From NCBI GenBank assembly GCA_036345935.2, contig JADWOT020000006.1, positions 5,769,543 to 5,833,542 on the forward strand: DNA of 64,000 nt, written 5' to 3'. The notes under the pieces are model-generated. The model had not been told where the DNA came from. It searched no databases and saw only the letters and a list, made by a program, of their open reading frames with translations. Origin of the DNA: Taenia hydatigena. Lineage: Eukaryota; Platyhelminthes; Cestoda; Cyclophyllidea; Taeniidae. Position 1 is the stretch's first letter, and every line of letters starts with the position of its first letter. The position numbers and the translations under genes are program-made. Positions 51,974-63,477 of this stretch are shown piece after piece.

Positions 51974-52414
51974 ATGTCCGACAGTCCAGATGAGTCAGAT
52001 GATGAGTTTTTCGATTGCACAGAACCCTTTCGTGAGTACTTGCTGCTAGTTTGTAAATTTTTAGCTTCCAAGTTTTATGCTGTTGCGGTTCCGCGCTCCT
52101 CCCCCGGTGCCGGTCTTTTTGCCAATATCACACAAGCTAAATCCAGGCTCAGAAGTGTCAAAGGCTCTCGTTTGAAAACATTTGACTCCATACAGGACGC
52201 AAGTGAATTCTCCGCTTGTCCAGTGTCGGAGGGTTCTGGAAATCCTTTGCCCATCCCAGAGGGTGAAATTGTAAAGTTTCCCAGCATCAGACAAGCAGAT
52301 CTCCTGCGCTTAAGGAAATATATTGAAGCAAATGACATCCTTTCGATCGAAAAATGTATAGCGGACAATCCTATGTATCTCCTTACAGGCTACGACACGC
52401 CGACAATATTACAG
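51974..52414 (+). CDS. ANKLE2: ANKLE2 exon 1 (start, viroplasmin-like fold)
   Basis: 147 codons ending at ACAG|GTAAGC. It begins MSDSPDESDDEFFD. The conserved part starts at KFYAVAVP and runs through VKGSRLKTFDSIQDASEF, paralleling human YYGVCPVYED and IKGSRFKAFSTREDAEKF. It closes with NPMYLLTGYDTPTILQ, which matches human NPRYLIGSGDNPTIVQ. A 33-nt stretch at 52032-52064 may be an intron (separate entry). Confidence 0.88.
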
Positions 52415-55400
52415 GTAAGCAATTGTCTCAATCAACCCTCTAATAAAGCACCTTCGTTTGCATTTTATCGGCTATCTATATCTTGGTCGTTAGCTGTGTT
52501 TTTCGATTAAATATGATTTCGCTGTTTTAGCTTGTGTTTCGTTTCAATGCCATCCATATTGCCGCGAAATCGGGTCATGCCGACGTAATTAAACTTATAA
52601 TTTCGCATCTTGAGTCGCCTGAGTTTTGGGCCCGTATTTATCCCAGCGCTGATGTACACACTGCCGAGGAACGTCGACTACGCGTTCTGGATCTTTACCT
52701 AAACAGCCCTGAAACCGGTGTAAGTTTTTTCTTGCTGCTCATCGATTCATTGCCTTTTGAGTACCGCTGATTTTTCGAATTAATTATCCTCATTTTAATA
52801 ATGTGGAATAGTAGCCGTACTGGGCATACCACCTGTGGCTTCCTGTAGTTGAAAGCTACACTTTTACTCCTTTTCGCGATACGGATATTTTCTGGCCTGA
52901 TCTGTAAGTGATGGTGAGTACCTCCTCATCTGATCTATCCCCTTTATCATTTTACGCGAACTCTTTAAAGCTTCACTGTCCTATAATCATGAGAAATTTT
53001 GCGATTTCATTTACGCGGGATGTGAATATTCGCTTGTCACTAATTACAAACTTTTCCGGGTTTCATTTAAACGCAATGGCACGCCTAATTTGCCCTGGTT
53101 TGATATCTTGCGCAATTTTTGTTATTGAACTGAAATCACCGATACCTTAATTAGTGGCATAGCAAAAACTGTTTTTTCTCTTTTCGTCTTAATTTGTCCC
53201 ACGATTCTCTCACATGCACAGGCACGCTCGCCGTGACAGTCATCATCATTGCTGTTTAATTCCTCTGAGCAAGAGGGTGGAAGAATTACTATCCTGCTTA
53301 TGAGGCCAATCCATTAGCATCTCATCTTATTCGAATAACATTAACTTATGGCAAGTTAGTATTTAGCTGTCACAATAAAGCTCCACATTATATGGTTATT
53401 TTGGCCACCAGATTTCCATTCAGTAGAGGGATTAATTTATTGTTTGTCCCATCGTCCTTAATGAAGTATTTTCTAAATGTCCCATTGTTTCCCTAGTTTC
53501 CGGTTGGTTGGCGATTCATTAACTTTGGTGCGATACCATGGTGTTTCCATTAATCCTTGCCCCTCTTTTCTCCTTTTGCAAACTAGCACCATTAGCAATT
53601 CAGTGGGCTGATACGTTTGTTGATTTTAATGCCATTCGGCTTACTTTTATGGTGCCATCAACGTAACGTTGTTTTTTAATTCCAGATCACTGCTACGTCA
53701 CGATACAAATATTCATGCGTACTAAAAAGAGAGAAATGGAATGTGGCGTTGGCGAATCGGTTACATTTTCGCCATTATGTGCTTAATTGTAGAGCCTCTC
53801 CTCACCGCTGCATCTGGCCAGTAAGTTCGGCCACGTCGAATGTGTGCGCGTGCTGGCTAGTCATCCAGCTACCTTGTTAGATCTGCGCGACGCCTCTGGG
53901 GCCACAGCCCTCGATGCCGCCTGCACCCGTCTCCTCGTTGGCGAAAGTCTGCCGCTGGAACAGAAGTCTCTCTGTCGCCAGGTCATCGCTCGAGCTCTTG
54001 ATGAACGGTGCGTCCTTCCCTTCTTTATTGGCGTTGAGACATTATGGGCTAAAGGAGTGTATATGGTTTCTCGACTAGTTCATTTCCTAGTTTAGATCGG
54101 AACTCTGCCCTCAGGGGATTATCATAGTTAATACCCACCCTTTGGGCCGGTAGATCTTTTTACTTATGAATATTACGTCCCCACATCCTTAATTGTTGTA
54201 GTAGTGTCCATTGGCTAGAGGTATAAATTTAGTTTTCTGTCCTTCTTGTGCTTGCTATTGGGGCTTCTTTTTCCTGAAATTTACTTATAATCTCTGTGAT
54301 GGACAGGTATGTTTGGTTTTTCATCAAGGCGCATGGCTCTAATTTGGCCCTAGGATTACTTCCAGACAGGCGCATTTGAATAGTGAAGTTATTTGTTGAA
54401 CATTGTGTCTTTCTACTCATCTGCAGTTTTGTAACTTGTATCGCCTGACCCTTATGACTGTAAAGGCGGATAGTTGCGGTCCCTTGGCTCAAGTTGGCAT
54501 TCTACTTGTAGTGACCATGGCTAGACTTAGATATGAGGCTGATTTCCTTGTTTATTTGCATGGTAAACTCTCCTCTCTGTAGCTTTTGGATTCCGCCAGC
54601 TGAATAGGTGTATTCGCTATAGTAAAAAGCACTTTTGGTATGCTTGATATTCTCCTTGGTTCCTAGTAGATTTTCGTCACCATTGTTATCTTTAGGGTAA
54701 TGAATTCAAGGGAATCGGATTGACTACCTATGTTTACCTTTTGCATCATTTGTATTACCCATTTAAGCCGCCTACATGTACTAACTTACTAAGCTCTGCG
54801 TCTGCATTATATCAGTTTTTTAGCATATTGTCCTTTCTGAACAGTAATTTTGACGAGGAAGGTGATTTATCTGTTCACGTCCCTACTTTTGTAGTTTTAA
54901 TAAAGGATGGACCAATTGAGGCATGAATTTAATGCCTCGGGTAAAGCCGATGGTGCTTTAGAGATGTCCCATGGTTTTGGTTTTTTGTAATAATGTTTAA
55001 AATTTTGACCATTTTACGCCAGCAACTTAGATAATTGGTTCATATTTCATTCCCGGAGGTTATGGTTGGTAGTTCCTTCCCCTTGCTTGGATATTAAAAC
55101 TCATAATCAGCTGTTTGACCTCGCTTTGATTAAAGCGTCCCGATTAATTGTAATGAGTGCACTGATAAGTACTTAATGTCACATGCGCGCTTTTTAGAGA
55201 GAGAAGGGGAATTGGCTCCCTCCTGCGTGCAATTTGCCACACAACTGCCTTTTTTAGACCATAAAAGCGGGCTAGTGACGATAAATAGGTGACTGTGATT
55301 CTTATCTCGTAGTTGACAAAAGTCAATGCCATAGGTGCCATTTTGAGTGCAGGTCGAAAGAGCTATTTTGTTATAACCGCAGTAATTCTTAAAATGCAAT

Positions 55401-58400
55401 GACGATAGGAGTTATTGAAAATCCTTCGAACGCGGATGGTGTGATAGTCCTAACTCAATGGCCTTCTTCGCATGAGGAAGGATATTGCTCCCGGGTGCGC
55501 TTCAGAGCATTTTTCGTGACTTTTACACTCCCAAGCGAATTCCGTGTCTTCTCACGAAACCGTGCATGGTTACAATTTCGCCATGAACTACATCTTACTT
55601 TTATGACCTGCTGACATCGTTTTGCCCCACTTCTAGCATTCGCTTTGATTTAGCTGTTCCTTTGAACCAACTCCCTCAGGCGTATCCCCTTAAGCCTCAG
55701 TGTGCCCGAGTTTCAGAAGCCATGGTTGTGGAAGAACGGCATGTAAAATGTAGCAAGTTTTTATGTACTTCATGGGAATAAGTTGATAACTCTTGCTTTC
55801 TTCAAGCAAATGCTTTATTAAAATGTACTCTAGGTCATTTTCCTTCATAAAAGCGATGTTATCGAAGCGAAACCCGCATAAGGGTGCGTTTTTGATGGTG
55901 GCCGTGGTGGTGATGCCTCCCAAAAGGCATGCGGGATCAAGCTTAGTAGATATACCCGCTCCTCTTTTTTTCTCTACAAGAATCTAGTGATTTGAGTTTT
56001 CATGAGGCGTGGCCGCGTCATTTCTGGCTATCTCACTCGCGGTGATCAGGGTTTCGATCTCCCTGGTATCACATTGATAATTTCTTCTTGTCATTGATAC
56101 TAGCTTGGATAAGCTATTTTGCATTAGTGTACTTTGTTGGATGGCATCTTTATCTGTCAACTCGATTCGATACCAGCGCTGGAAAAGTTCCCATTCTACA
56201 CGTTTAGTCTCCACGCTTACATTAATGGCTGAAGAACGCTCGTAGCAGAAAATTAATGTTTTTTTTTTACTCTTGTCTGAATGTAATGTTGTCCTGCTCG
56301 TGAAAAAGCCTTTGCGTCAAGGAATTATATATTCATTTCTATGAATTCTTCTGACGCATAAGCCATTGTGGACACAAAGCAATCTGGTGGCAGCTCGCTA
56401 GGTCTATCTAAACAGTTGCACATAGAGGCCAGTCATAAGCTACTGACCGCAATCCATGCTCCTTGACCTCTGTCCGTTTACGCAGGTAGTGGCGCGAATC
56501 GTAAGCACACATTAGTTTTGGCTTTGGTTTGAGCACCTTCAATCTTAGAAACGGACCACACAGGAGGCCTAACACTCGTTTTTTTTCCATTACTTGACAC
56601 AAGTTGCTATGGTCTGGTTTTCCCTTTGTTCTAGCATGGTGTCAGCTATCATTAATTTTGCTGATTAAGAGCCCAAAAGGAAAGTACTAATCCTTTTCAT
56701 TTTTAAACAACCAATCTGTTTGTCTCGCAATATTTTGCAAATCCAACCACTGTAACTTGGTGAACATGTGCCACATTTTTGCCTTTATATTCAGTCAAGA
56801 AAATTGGGGCACCACGCATGTGACCCTGGTAATGGACTTATTTAAGGAATGCCACCACTTTGTGATCAGGATGCAGAGATGCAGCGCATTTTTAGACCTC
56901 TGTTGGTGTCACTTTTAATGAAAAGGAGTTGTGGTGATCAACATCTTGTGACGCCGAAGAAATCAGTGTACCGTGTGTAAGGAGTACGTCTACCTTCACC
57001 GCGATGCTACGCAGAGGCTTTCCAGGATGGCCTAAACTAGACCGTCCATTTGTATACTATCTTAAATTAACACATTGCAAGTCAAATACTGATCTCTATG
57101 ACTTCTCTACCGCTTCTGTTGCCTTCTGCTAAGGTAAAGAAGGCCGTGTAGCTCGTCTGTTCCCAAGAGAGCTGGATCCATATTTACTTCTTCTCCTTTC
57201 TCCCATTGCCTTATGAGGAAGGAGAGTTTTTGTCCGCATCTCTAGGTGCCAGTGCAATGCATACTGTTGGAAGATCGAAAAACAAACACTGTTTTAAATA
57301 GCACCCACCTACAGTAAATAGTTCATGCACAATTGTATTTGTTCGTTTGGGGCGTCGGAATGGAATGTGTAGGTGAGGTGGTAGTTAATTGTTTGCCTTC
57401 CACGACACGAGGCCTCGAAAGGCAGTTCCTGTTGATTTACCAATCGGTTATAGCGGAATTTGCGCCGCCTATATTATTTTAAAATGTACTTTTGTGCATT
57501 CGTTTTCTGCTACAAAACTTCAAAACTACGACGAATTCACTGGTACAATTAACCAACTAATCATTCACTTTGTTGCTCAAAACACCGGTCACGGACATTT
57601 AACTTCCGAAGGAGACAATTGGCGGTGGTTCTTGTTCTAAGCGAACAACTTGAGCCACAGTTTTTTGCCCATGAGCAATGGAAAGCAAAAATTGACCAGT
57701 CAATGCAAGCAGCAGTGGGACTGCTTCTCCTACTGGACTGCGTTGGTCACATTAACTCACATTTTGTTGCCTTTCCGGTGTAAGATCCTTTTTGCTTTGC
57801 ATATTAAGCACATCACTGGGGCTTTTTCTCATTTCCGCTGTGGCCGGTAAACCGGTGGTTCTAGTGTCATCCAATTCAGCTTAAACATAAAACATTATTT
57901 ATAGCTTCCTCTCACAACCATGGAACATAAAATGCGTAACGATAACCATACTCTATGGTGAACACTTAGATTTTTTACTCCCACTGCACTCGGAATTCAT
58001 AATTTGGCCTTAGCTAGCTTATGTGTTGTGTTTTGCTCCTTTTTGATGACAATCACGCGCGGATCGTTTGCATCACTTCAGTTCGAGGTCGTATCCGGGG
58101 TCTAGCTTTGCGCGTGTCTTCGGGTCCTAAGCAGATTGCGTTATAGATTAGTGATTTAGGGACATCCTGATTGAATGCGATTATTTGTTGCCGAGACTCG
58201 GTACTCTTTGGATGTCCTTTACTCTGAAGCACGAAGTTTCTGTTCCTTAATGGTTAGGCCCACTCACTTCAACCGTCGATACAAGCTAGCCCGGATTTCT
58301 ACTGAACATAACAGTTAGCTGAAAGATTGATTCGACATCACAAATAGGCGGCTTGTGTTTTTTGTGGGTTGAAGACAACCGAGTGGGTATAATCTTGTGT

Positions 58401-61400
58401 CGCAAACAGACAGATTGAGTTTGAAGCACTAAAGTAAGTTTGGAATGCCCTTGGTGTGAAGTTAATAGCGGTTTTTGGTTTTAAACATTGTTTGATTCGA
58501 CAATTTCGTCGCTGTAAGTGCAGCTGCCATACAAGATGGTATCTGAGTTGTGGTAGTCCACTCTCTTCTGGGATCCTCGCAGTGAACTTGCTACCTTTTT
58601 ACTAACTCCTACTACCAGCCAGGTGTCAAACCTATTCAAGATTTGACGGTCGGAATTCAATGGTGAATGCCCTTCTAAAAATGTTGTTAGCAGCCTTTAC
58701 TTCTGCTGGTACTTATTGACCGGGCAGCTTGAAGCACAGATGCCACACACAGTCCTAATACAAAAGCCTACTTAAATTCCTCTCTAAATGCTTTCTTTTC
58801 CTCAATAAAGCTACGTGGTGCTAGTGGATCGCAGCGAAACGGGTGGTGGAGCGGAGGAGATCAAGCCGACAATCTTGCCACATGGTCTGATGGGGCGCCA
58901 GCTGCACCATCTTCTTTCCGCTACCGGACAGCTGAGCTGTCCAGGCGTGTCAGAGTTCTGTCCTCACCTCACCGCTCATCGCCTTGCTGCCGCCGCCGCC
59001 ACCGCCGCCGTTGCCAATCCCGTCACCCCCCCCGCATCACCAACTCGACTGTCACCTCCTGTGCCATTCTCGCCCCGCTGCATGGTCAGTCCTCCACGTC
59101 AGGCGTCGGTTACGGCGGTCCATTCGCCCTCCTTCGCTGATATCGATGGCGGTGAACATGGCAGTTCGACCGATCTTCGAGCTTTTGGTGTGACGGGTCA
59201 TCTCGTCCGAGTCCGCGCAATTCTTGGCCCTCTTGACACCGAGGAGGTGATCCACCGCCTACCATGGAGTTAATTCTTGGTTTTGTTTGATCAAGCGGAG
59301 CTCAAAACAGCCTCATAAGATAGCGTTCAAAATCACTTTCTCTTGTTTTTAAATTCTCTCACCTTGCTCGATCTTCTCCTTTTAATGCATCAAAATAGGT
59401 TTCTCTTCAATTTCCCCTATCTCTATCGTTGTTGTATACCTTCAAAATCAATTTTATGAAAAACTTTTCCTCGTGGCTAAAAGAAGCGGGCTGATCACGC
59501 TTACGCATATGTACTTTTAACCTGTTCTCTTAAAAATGATCGCTTTCTCGAGAAAACGGTACTAGCTTTCGGTAGGTATTCGTCATGGTCTTGTGTTCGA
59601 CTTAAGGTGTGATCGTCTGTCATTTGGTACTTTAGTAGATTGCTGCCTCTATATGTTAAATCAGCTATTAGCACCAATCACTATCACATTTTAATCGTAA
59701 ACACCTAACTAATGCCGAATACTTTAAGATCTCAGGACCGTGTTCAGCTCACGTACTTTGTTTCATTAAAAGTTGCTTTTTCTGCTTTCGCTCTCAGGCT
59801 CAGCGCGCTGTGGCTAGTTGGAAACGACCACGAAATCCGTTTTGGACAAACCTTCGTCTCATGGACGCGGAAAAGGGCTACGAGAGATATGGCCGGTACG
59901 TCGAACTTTGAACTTTCCAACTTTTGTTTCCCGTTTTCTCAAAAGGTCATGCCTTGAGAGCCCTCCGGCCTAGTTTCTAATTGGATGCTGCCCCAACGCA
60001 ATCTTCGACCGTGTCTTGGGGCTTCTTGGTTTAATTGCTAAACTTCCGAGCTGATGTGTGATTTGCATTGGCAAATCCAAACGTCGATGTCTTCCGAATG
60101 GTTTTTGAATCCCACTGAATGTATTAGTGGTGCCATTTCATTGTCATATTACCTCATTCCTGGAAGTTATCCGTTGTTCCCTAACATCTGCGAAGTTTCT
60201 ATGGCATACTGTGCCTGAGAAGCCTGATTTCTCCGCCATTAACAGACCTTTGCTGGTATGAAATCGCTAATAATTTCTACTTTTCAAACGTGTTCAACAT
60301 TTTTGCGATGACCCCCTAGTTGAATGTGACCTTCAGTTCCGACTAACACACTTTAATTCTTTAAGAGACCGCATTTAATGGCCCTCTCTCTACAGTGCTA
60401 CCAAGTTGCCACTACATGAGATCCTCCCCCACTTTTTGGATCTCGATGTTGCTTTCAATGTCTCCACCAATCCCTCTTCAGGCGGCTGGCGACAGAGTTA
60501 AACACCAAGTGGACTGAGCACTGGACTTTTCTGGACGATTTCGCTGATCTGCAATCAGAATACGGCCTCGGTCTCCTCAACGACTATCTGGCGCAGTTCT
60601 ACGTCTCCGATAAAAAAACTCAACAAACCTCCGCTACTACACATGGCTCTCTCCCCTGTCGAATTCTTAACTTCGATGAGAGTATGGAGGAGTCCACCCC
60701 AAAGAAGACCCCTAACAAGCGCATCAAATGTGAGCGAAATGGCGCTCCGGTGATATGGCCAAATGCCAAGGAGGGACTTTGCCCCTGGACTACCTACAGG
60801 GAGGATAATAACCCAGAACATGTTCTCTCAGATGGCCTCGAGGGGTCCTTCTCTTCAACAAATTCATCTTCTTCTGGAAGTTCTTCCTCTACGGAATGTG
60901 ATATGTAGGTTGTCTTACGCACTAATTGCCTAATTTCTAGCTGTACATGTGGGTTCGTGGTCTTTAACACCTGTTGTGAAGATGCGTCAGGTGGGATTTT
61001 GTCTTTCCGACTGCGAAAAAGTTGCTAGCTTGAGAACATATTATCTAATGGGCATTTTATCATCAAGATGGGTCAGGTGGGGAGATATTTGTTATTTAAA
61101 ATGGTGGATGGACTTTGCGGCGACGGTATCAACAACTAAGGTTCTATGGAATCCAATCAGTTGGTCATCTAGAGCAGACGACTAACAGAAGTGGTTGAGG
61201 AAACAGGGTTGGTAAGTCAATCCTCCAAAAACATGCTTGACTATTTGAAGATATTGCGAGACGTATGAATTCAAAAATGGCCTCAGGAAGGCTGATAGCG
61301 AAGAGTGAATCGTGTTACTAAAATGTTACTCGATCGTACTTCACGCAGAAGTGGATCTCAGAAGTGTACAGTAGTAAGTATTCGTTTCACACGAAACTTC

Positions 61401-62181
61401 GTGTTTCCCACGTTTTCTGCAGGCAAAAACGAGTATAAACGTACTGTCATCTTATCTATAAACTGCCGGGATTAGCGCCCCTGTGTGGGAACGGGTGAAT
61501 CCCAGACTCCACCAATTTGCTAATCACCCATCTCATTTCACTGTTTCGTCGCCCATCCTCCAATCGTAAAATGCTAAGCTATTGATAGTGCTCAAACTTC
61601 ACCAGAATCGGAAATTTCATGCTTAATGCGCCTACAAGAACTGCAGCCTATTTCATTACTAATCTTTGTTACCTTCCAGTAATCCAAAGTCCCTGTCGCC
61701 CAAGCAAATCTCGCCAGTAATCGGAATGTTAAACAACTTCATAGTCTCCTCCCCACTGCGCCTCATTTTGCCCCCTTCCTGTGCCAGTGGCAGCAGTCCG
61801 ACCATCTCACGGCCAGAGAAGCGCATCTCAATGTTTTCCCACTGTGAAGACGTCACTAGCACTCCGCCACGATCCACCCCTTTGGCACCGTCTAGAAAAA
61901 CGCCTTCGACACTGCCAAAATTAGTGCGTAGACACGTCGTTGATGGTATGTGGCCAAGCGTGCTAGAGGCACGGACGCCGGACAGGAGGAGTCGCACGAC
62001 GCATCTGCAGGCCTCAATTACGCCTGCGGAAATTAGTGTCCACAATGCACTCAACTGTGATGCTGCGCCCGATGAAAATTCCAATCAAAATGGGACAAAG
62101 GAAAACGGAGTGGACCTCGGAAATTATCCCTTTGTGAAGCAATGGAAGCGAGAATTGGACCTATCAATACAACGTTCTTAG
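51974..62181 (+). CDS. ANKLE2: ANKLE2/LEM4 orthologue, seven exons
   Basis: Exons 51974-52414, 52531-52719, 53793-54007, 58811-59246, 59798-59895, 60482-60904 and 61680-62181 join with consistent phases (0,0,2,0,2,2) into 2304 bp, 767 residues, against about 938 in human. In order: an acidic start; a region resembling the viroplasmin/RNase H1 N-terminal fold (FYAVAVPRSS, VKGSRLKTFDS, residues ~34-80); two ankyrin repeats (NAIHIAAKSGHADVI and SPLHLASKFGHVECV, ~150-260); the ANKLE2-specific block (LGPLDTEEAQR, DAEKGYERYGR, WTFLDDFADLQ); a serine-rich linker; and a C-terminal YPFVKQWKRELD. ANKLE2 proteins are known to bring PP2A to BAF and restrain VRK1 at mitotic exit so that the nuclear envelope re-forms. 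Unlike the vertebrate protein, no transmembrane segment or LEM domain precedes the conserved part in the exons I see; a missed upstream exon is possible. TAG sits directly before the ATG, and the AG next to it could be an acceptor for a 5' UTR intron or trans-splicing. Confidence 0.9.
52032..52064 (+). other. Possible 33-nt in-frame micro-intron in ANKLE2 exon 1
   Basis: The segment begins GTGAGT, a strong donor, and ends AAATTTTTAG, a plausible acceptor. Its length is a multiple of three, so removal leaves the frame intact and joins ...TEPF to P and then SKFYAVAV, directly before the conserved fold. Retained, it encodes a hydrophobic YLLLVCKFLA. Introns this short are known in flatworms. Sequence alone cannot decide between exon and intron. 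Confidence 0.5.
52531..52719 (+). CDS. ANKLE2: ANKLE2 exon 2 (first ankyrin repeat)
   Basis: 63 codons, phase 0 at both ends, between acceptor GCTGTTTTAG and donor ACCGGT|GTAAGT. It encodes FNAIHIAAKSGHADVIKLI (ankyrin repeat), ESPEFWARIYPSADV and RVLDLYLNSPETG. The LYLNSPETG block corresponds to human LYLNTPDKMG. Confidence 0.92.
52720..53792 (+). other. ANKLE2 intron 2 (1.07 kb)
   Basis: Begins GTAAGT and ends TTAATTGTAG. An 80-codon chance frame occurs inside (52908-53150); nothing recognisable. Confidence 0.75.
53793..54007 (+). CDS. ANKLE2: ANKLE2 exon 3 (second ankyrin repeat)
   Basis: 215 bp from acceptor TTAATTGTAG to donor GAACG|GTGCGT, ending in phase 2. It encodes SPLHLASKFGHVECVRVL, then RDASGATALDAAC and CRQVIARALDE, the second ankyrin repeat and following helix of the family (human TPLHFACKFGNADVVNVL). 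It is noticeably more GC-rich than the flanking introns. Confidence 0.92.
54008..58810 (+). other. ANKLE2 intron 3 (4.8 kb)
   Basis: This is the largest ANKLE2 intron, flanked by GTGCGT and AAAG. Several open frames of 60-90 codons occur on both strands (for example 57389-57640 +), but none resembles a family I know and none has convincing exon signals. I see no internal gene. Confidence 0.7.
58811..59246 (+). CDS. ANKLE2: ANKLE2 exon 4 (alanine/proline-rich linker)
   Basis: 436 bp after acceptor TCAATAAAG. It continues the split Arg codon as YVVLVDRSE, matching human YYVPLLRAE, and ends LVRVRAILGPLDTEE|GTGATC, matching human LTLRAFAGPLS. Between these lies a low-complexity linker with an alanine run encoded by GCC/ACC repeats (about 58980-59030) and proline/serine-rich text. 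The exon is GC-rich. Confidence 0.9.
58980..59035 (+). repeat. GCC-rich triplet tract in ANKLE2 exon 4
   Basis: GCCGCCGCCGCCACCGCCGC-type sequence encodes an alanine run interrupted by Thr and Val inside the coding exon. Such tracts often vary in length between individuals. Confidence 0.8.
59247..59797 (+). other. ANKLE2 intron 4
   Basis: 551 bp from GTGATC to CTCTCAG. No recognisable content. Confidence 0.75.
59798..59895 (+). CDS. ANKLE2: ANKLE2 exon 5
   Basis: 98 bp between acceptor CTTTCGCTCTCAG and donor GGCCG|GTACGT. It encodes AQRAVASWKRPRNPFW and LMDAEKGYERYGR, matching human FRKLWKTPPR and SDPERGFERVGR. Starts in phase 0, ends in phase 2. Confidence 0.92.
59896..60481 (+). other. 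ANKLE2 intron 5
   Basis: 586 bp from GTACGT to TCTTCAG. No recognisable content. Confidence 0.75.
60482..60904 (+). CDS. ANKLE2: ANKLE2 exon 6
   Basis: 423 bp from acceptor CCCTCTTCAG to donor GATAT|GTAGGT. It opens RRLATELNTKWTEHWTFLDD and continues FADLQSEYGLGLLNDYL, matching human [26 protein letters not shown]. The rest is a poorly conserved linker ending in a serine run (SSSSGSSSS). It ends in phase 2, which the last exon completes to give an Ile codon. Confidence 0.92.
60905..61679 (+). other. ANKLE2 intron 6, with a short R1-like fragment
   Basis: 775 bp from GTAGGT to CTTCCAG. Around 61490-61530 a short stretch (GACTCCACCAATTTGCTAA) resembles the GACTCCAGATTCAG..AATTTGCTAA part of the R1 repeat. 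Otherwise nothing recognisable. Confidence 0.55.
61680..62181 (+). CDS. ANKLE2: ANKLE2 exon 7 (C-terminus)
   Basis: 502 bp after acceptor GTTACCTTCCAG, ending in TAG. Most of it is Ser/Pro/Arg-rich linker (SPKQISPVIG, RSTPLAPSRKTPS). The end resembles the conserved ANKLE2 tail: ITPAEISVHNALNCDA, then YPFVKQWKREL, parallel to human PSKLDQDVLAALECAD and FPAVHRWKSAV. Confidence 0.85.
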
Positions 62182-63477
62182 ATCGTAACCGAGTCTATCA
62201 GGTTAACAGATAGAGACGAAGGCATGTGCGTATGTACATAGGTTTCTTATGTGTATTTTATTGCAACATTCTTGAGAAAGCAAAACTAAAATGAATTACC
62301 AGACCCTCGTAGTTTTGTATGAAGATCTTCATATTCATATTCCAGGCCAGATTAAAGAGAAATCTAAGGGTCCTCTGTAAAGCACTCATCGAAGGAAGTT
62401 TCGGGAGACGGCACAGGAGAAGTCACAGATAATCCACGACCTCACTCCGATTGGTCTCGAGGAGAGACTGATACGACGCTTAGGTCGACGCTTCTTCTGT
62501 GTGCATACGGGCTGGGTGGTCTTAAACTATTTATTTACTACTTTGGTCAATTTTTTTGAAAGATTAAAATAAGTGCTAAGTGTATATTTTTTTGTGAAAT
62601 GGGCGAGTGGTGTTTCAGAGCTACCAAACTTCCCTGAAGACAAAAGGAGACATCATAGTCGGGTGGAATCTGCGTACTAGGCGAACAGAAGCTGAAGCTA
62701 CTGCCATGGCCTGGGAGTGAGCCCATTCAGGGAAGGCAAGGTGGCTGATGAAGTCCTCTTGATCGAAACAGAGCTAGAGTAACAGCCAGCGTTATATGTA
62801 GCAAGAGATAGTTGTCTTGAATTTACTCTATGAGTTAAGCATTCAATCTTAGCTTCTGAGTCCCCTGATTTCCAATAATAAATCAGGCACCATAATGTTA
62901 AACAATTCGTCCTCATCAAAGCAACCTGGGTTAAGCAAAGCGATTAAGAAACTTCCCAGTGAATGCATCTTTTGCTCATGTTCCGTGATTGTAGCAGAAC
63001 TTCTAAGTCCTGAGTGCATAAAAATTCGTTGTAAAAGTAAGGTCTCGCGCCCTACTTAAGCTATTGCAAATTAAGAAACAATTTTTAGCCATTCAAGGAA
63101 TAAGTGCATGCTTACAAAACAGAACTATGGCGTAATGGTTTTGCCACTTATCACTCTACTCTTTGTTAGTTGAATTTTAGGTAAGACACAATGAGAAGAG
63201 CAACACGCCTTCAGAGTGCATTTCGCGTTCTTGGGTTTATGTCATCGTGTGCACTGAACGCTTCATTCCTAGCGATCTATTTAAGCAAAAGCGCATCATA
63301 ATTGTTACATCAGAGATAAAGCGAAAATGTCTTCGACACATCTACAGGCTTCCCTTCTTTTACAACAGTATTTATCCACTCAAAATACGCTTTTATAATC
63401 TGGTATTTTTCAAAGAGAATTCGGTAAAGAAATGATGCGAAAGTAATGCTATGTAATACTTAATTCTTTAAATGCGC
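62182..63477. other. ANKLE2 3' flank
   Basis: Contains candidate polyadenylation signals at 62351 and 62877 and no further gene. Confidence 0.6.
62351..62356 (+). terminator. Possible polyadenylation signal for ANKLE2
   Basis: ATTAAA lies 170 bp after the stop codon. A canonical AATAAA occurs later at 62877-62882. Which one is used cannot be told from sequence. Confidence 0.35.

Noticed and set aside
51974..52510. The full 178-codon open frame as a single-exon gene.
   Set aside because: The conserved ANKLE2 text ends exactly at a GTAAGC donor at 52415 and resumes at 52531; the rest of the frame is intron.
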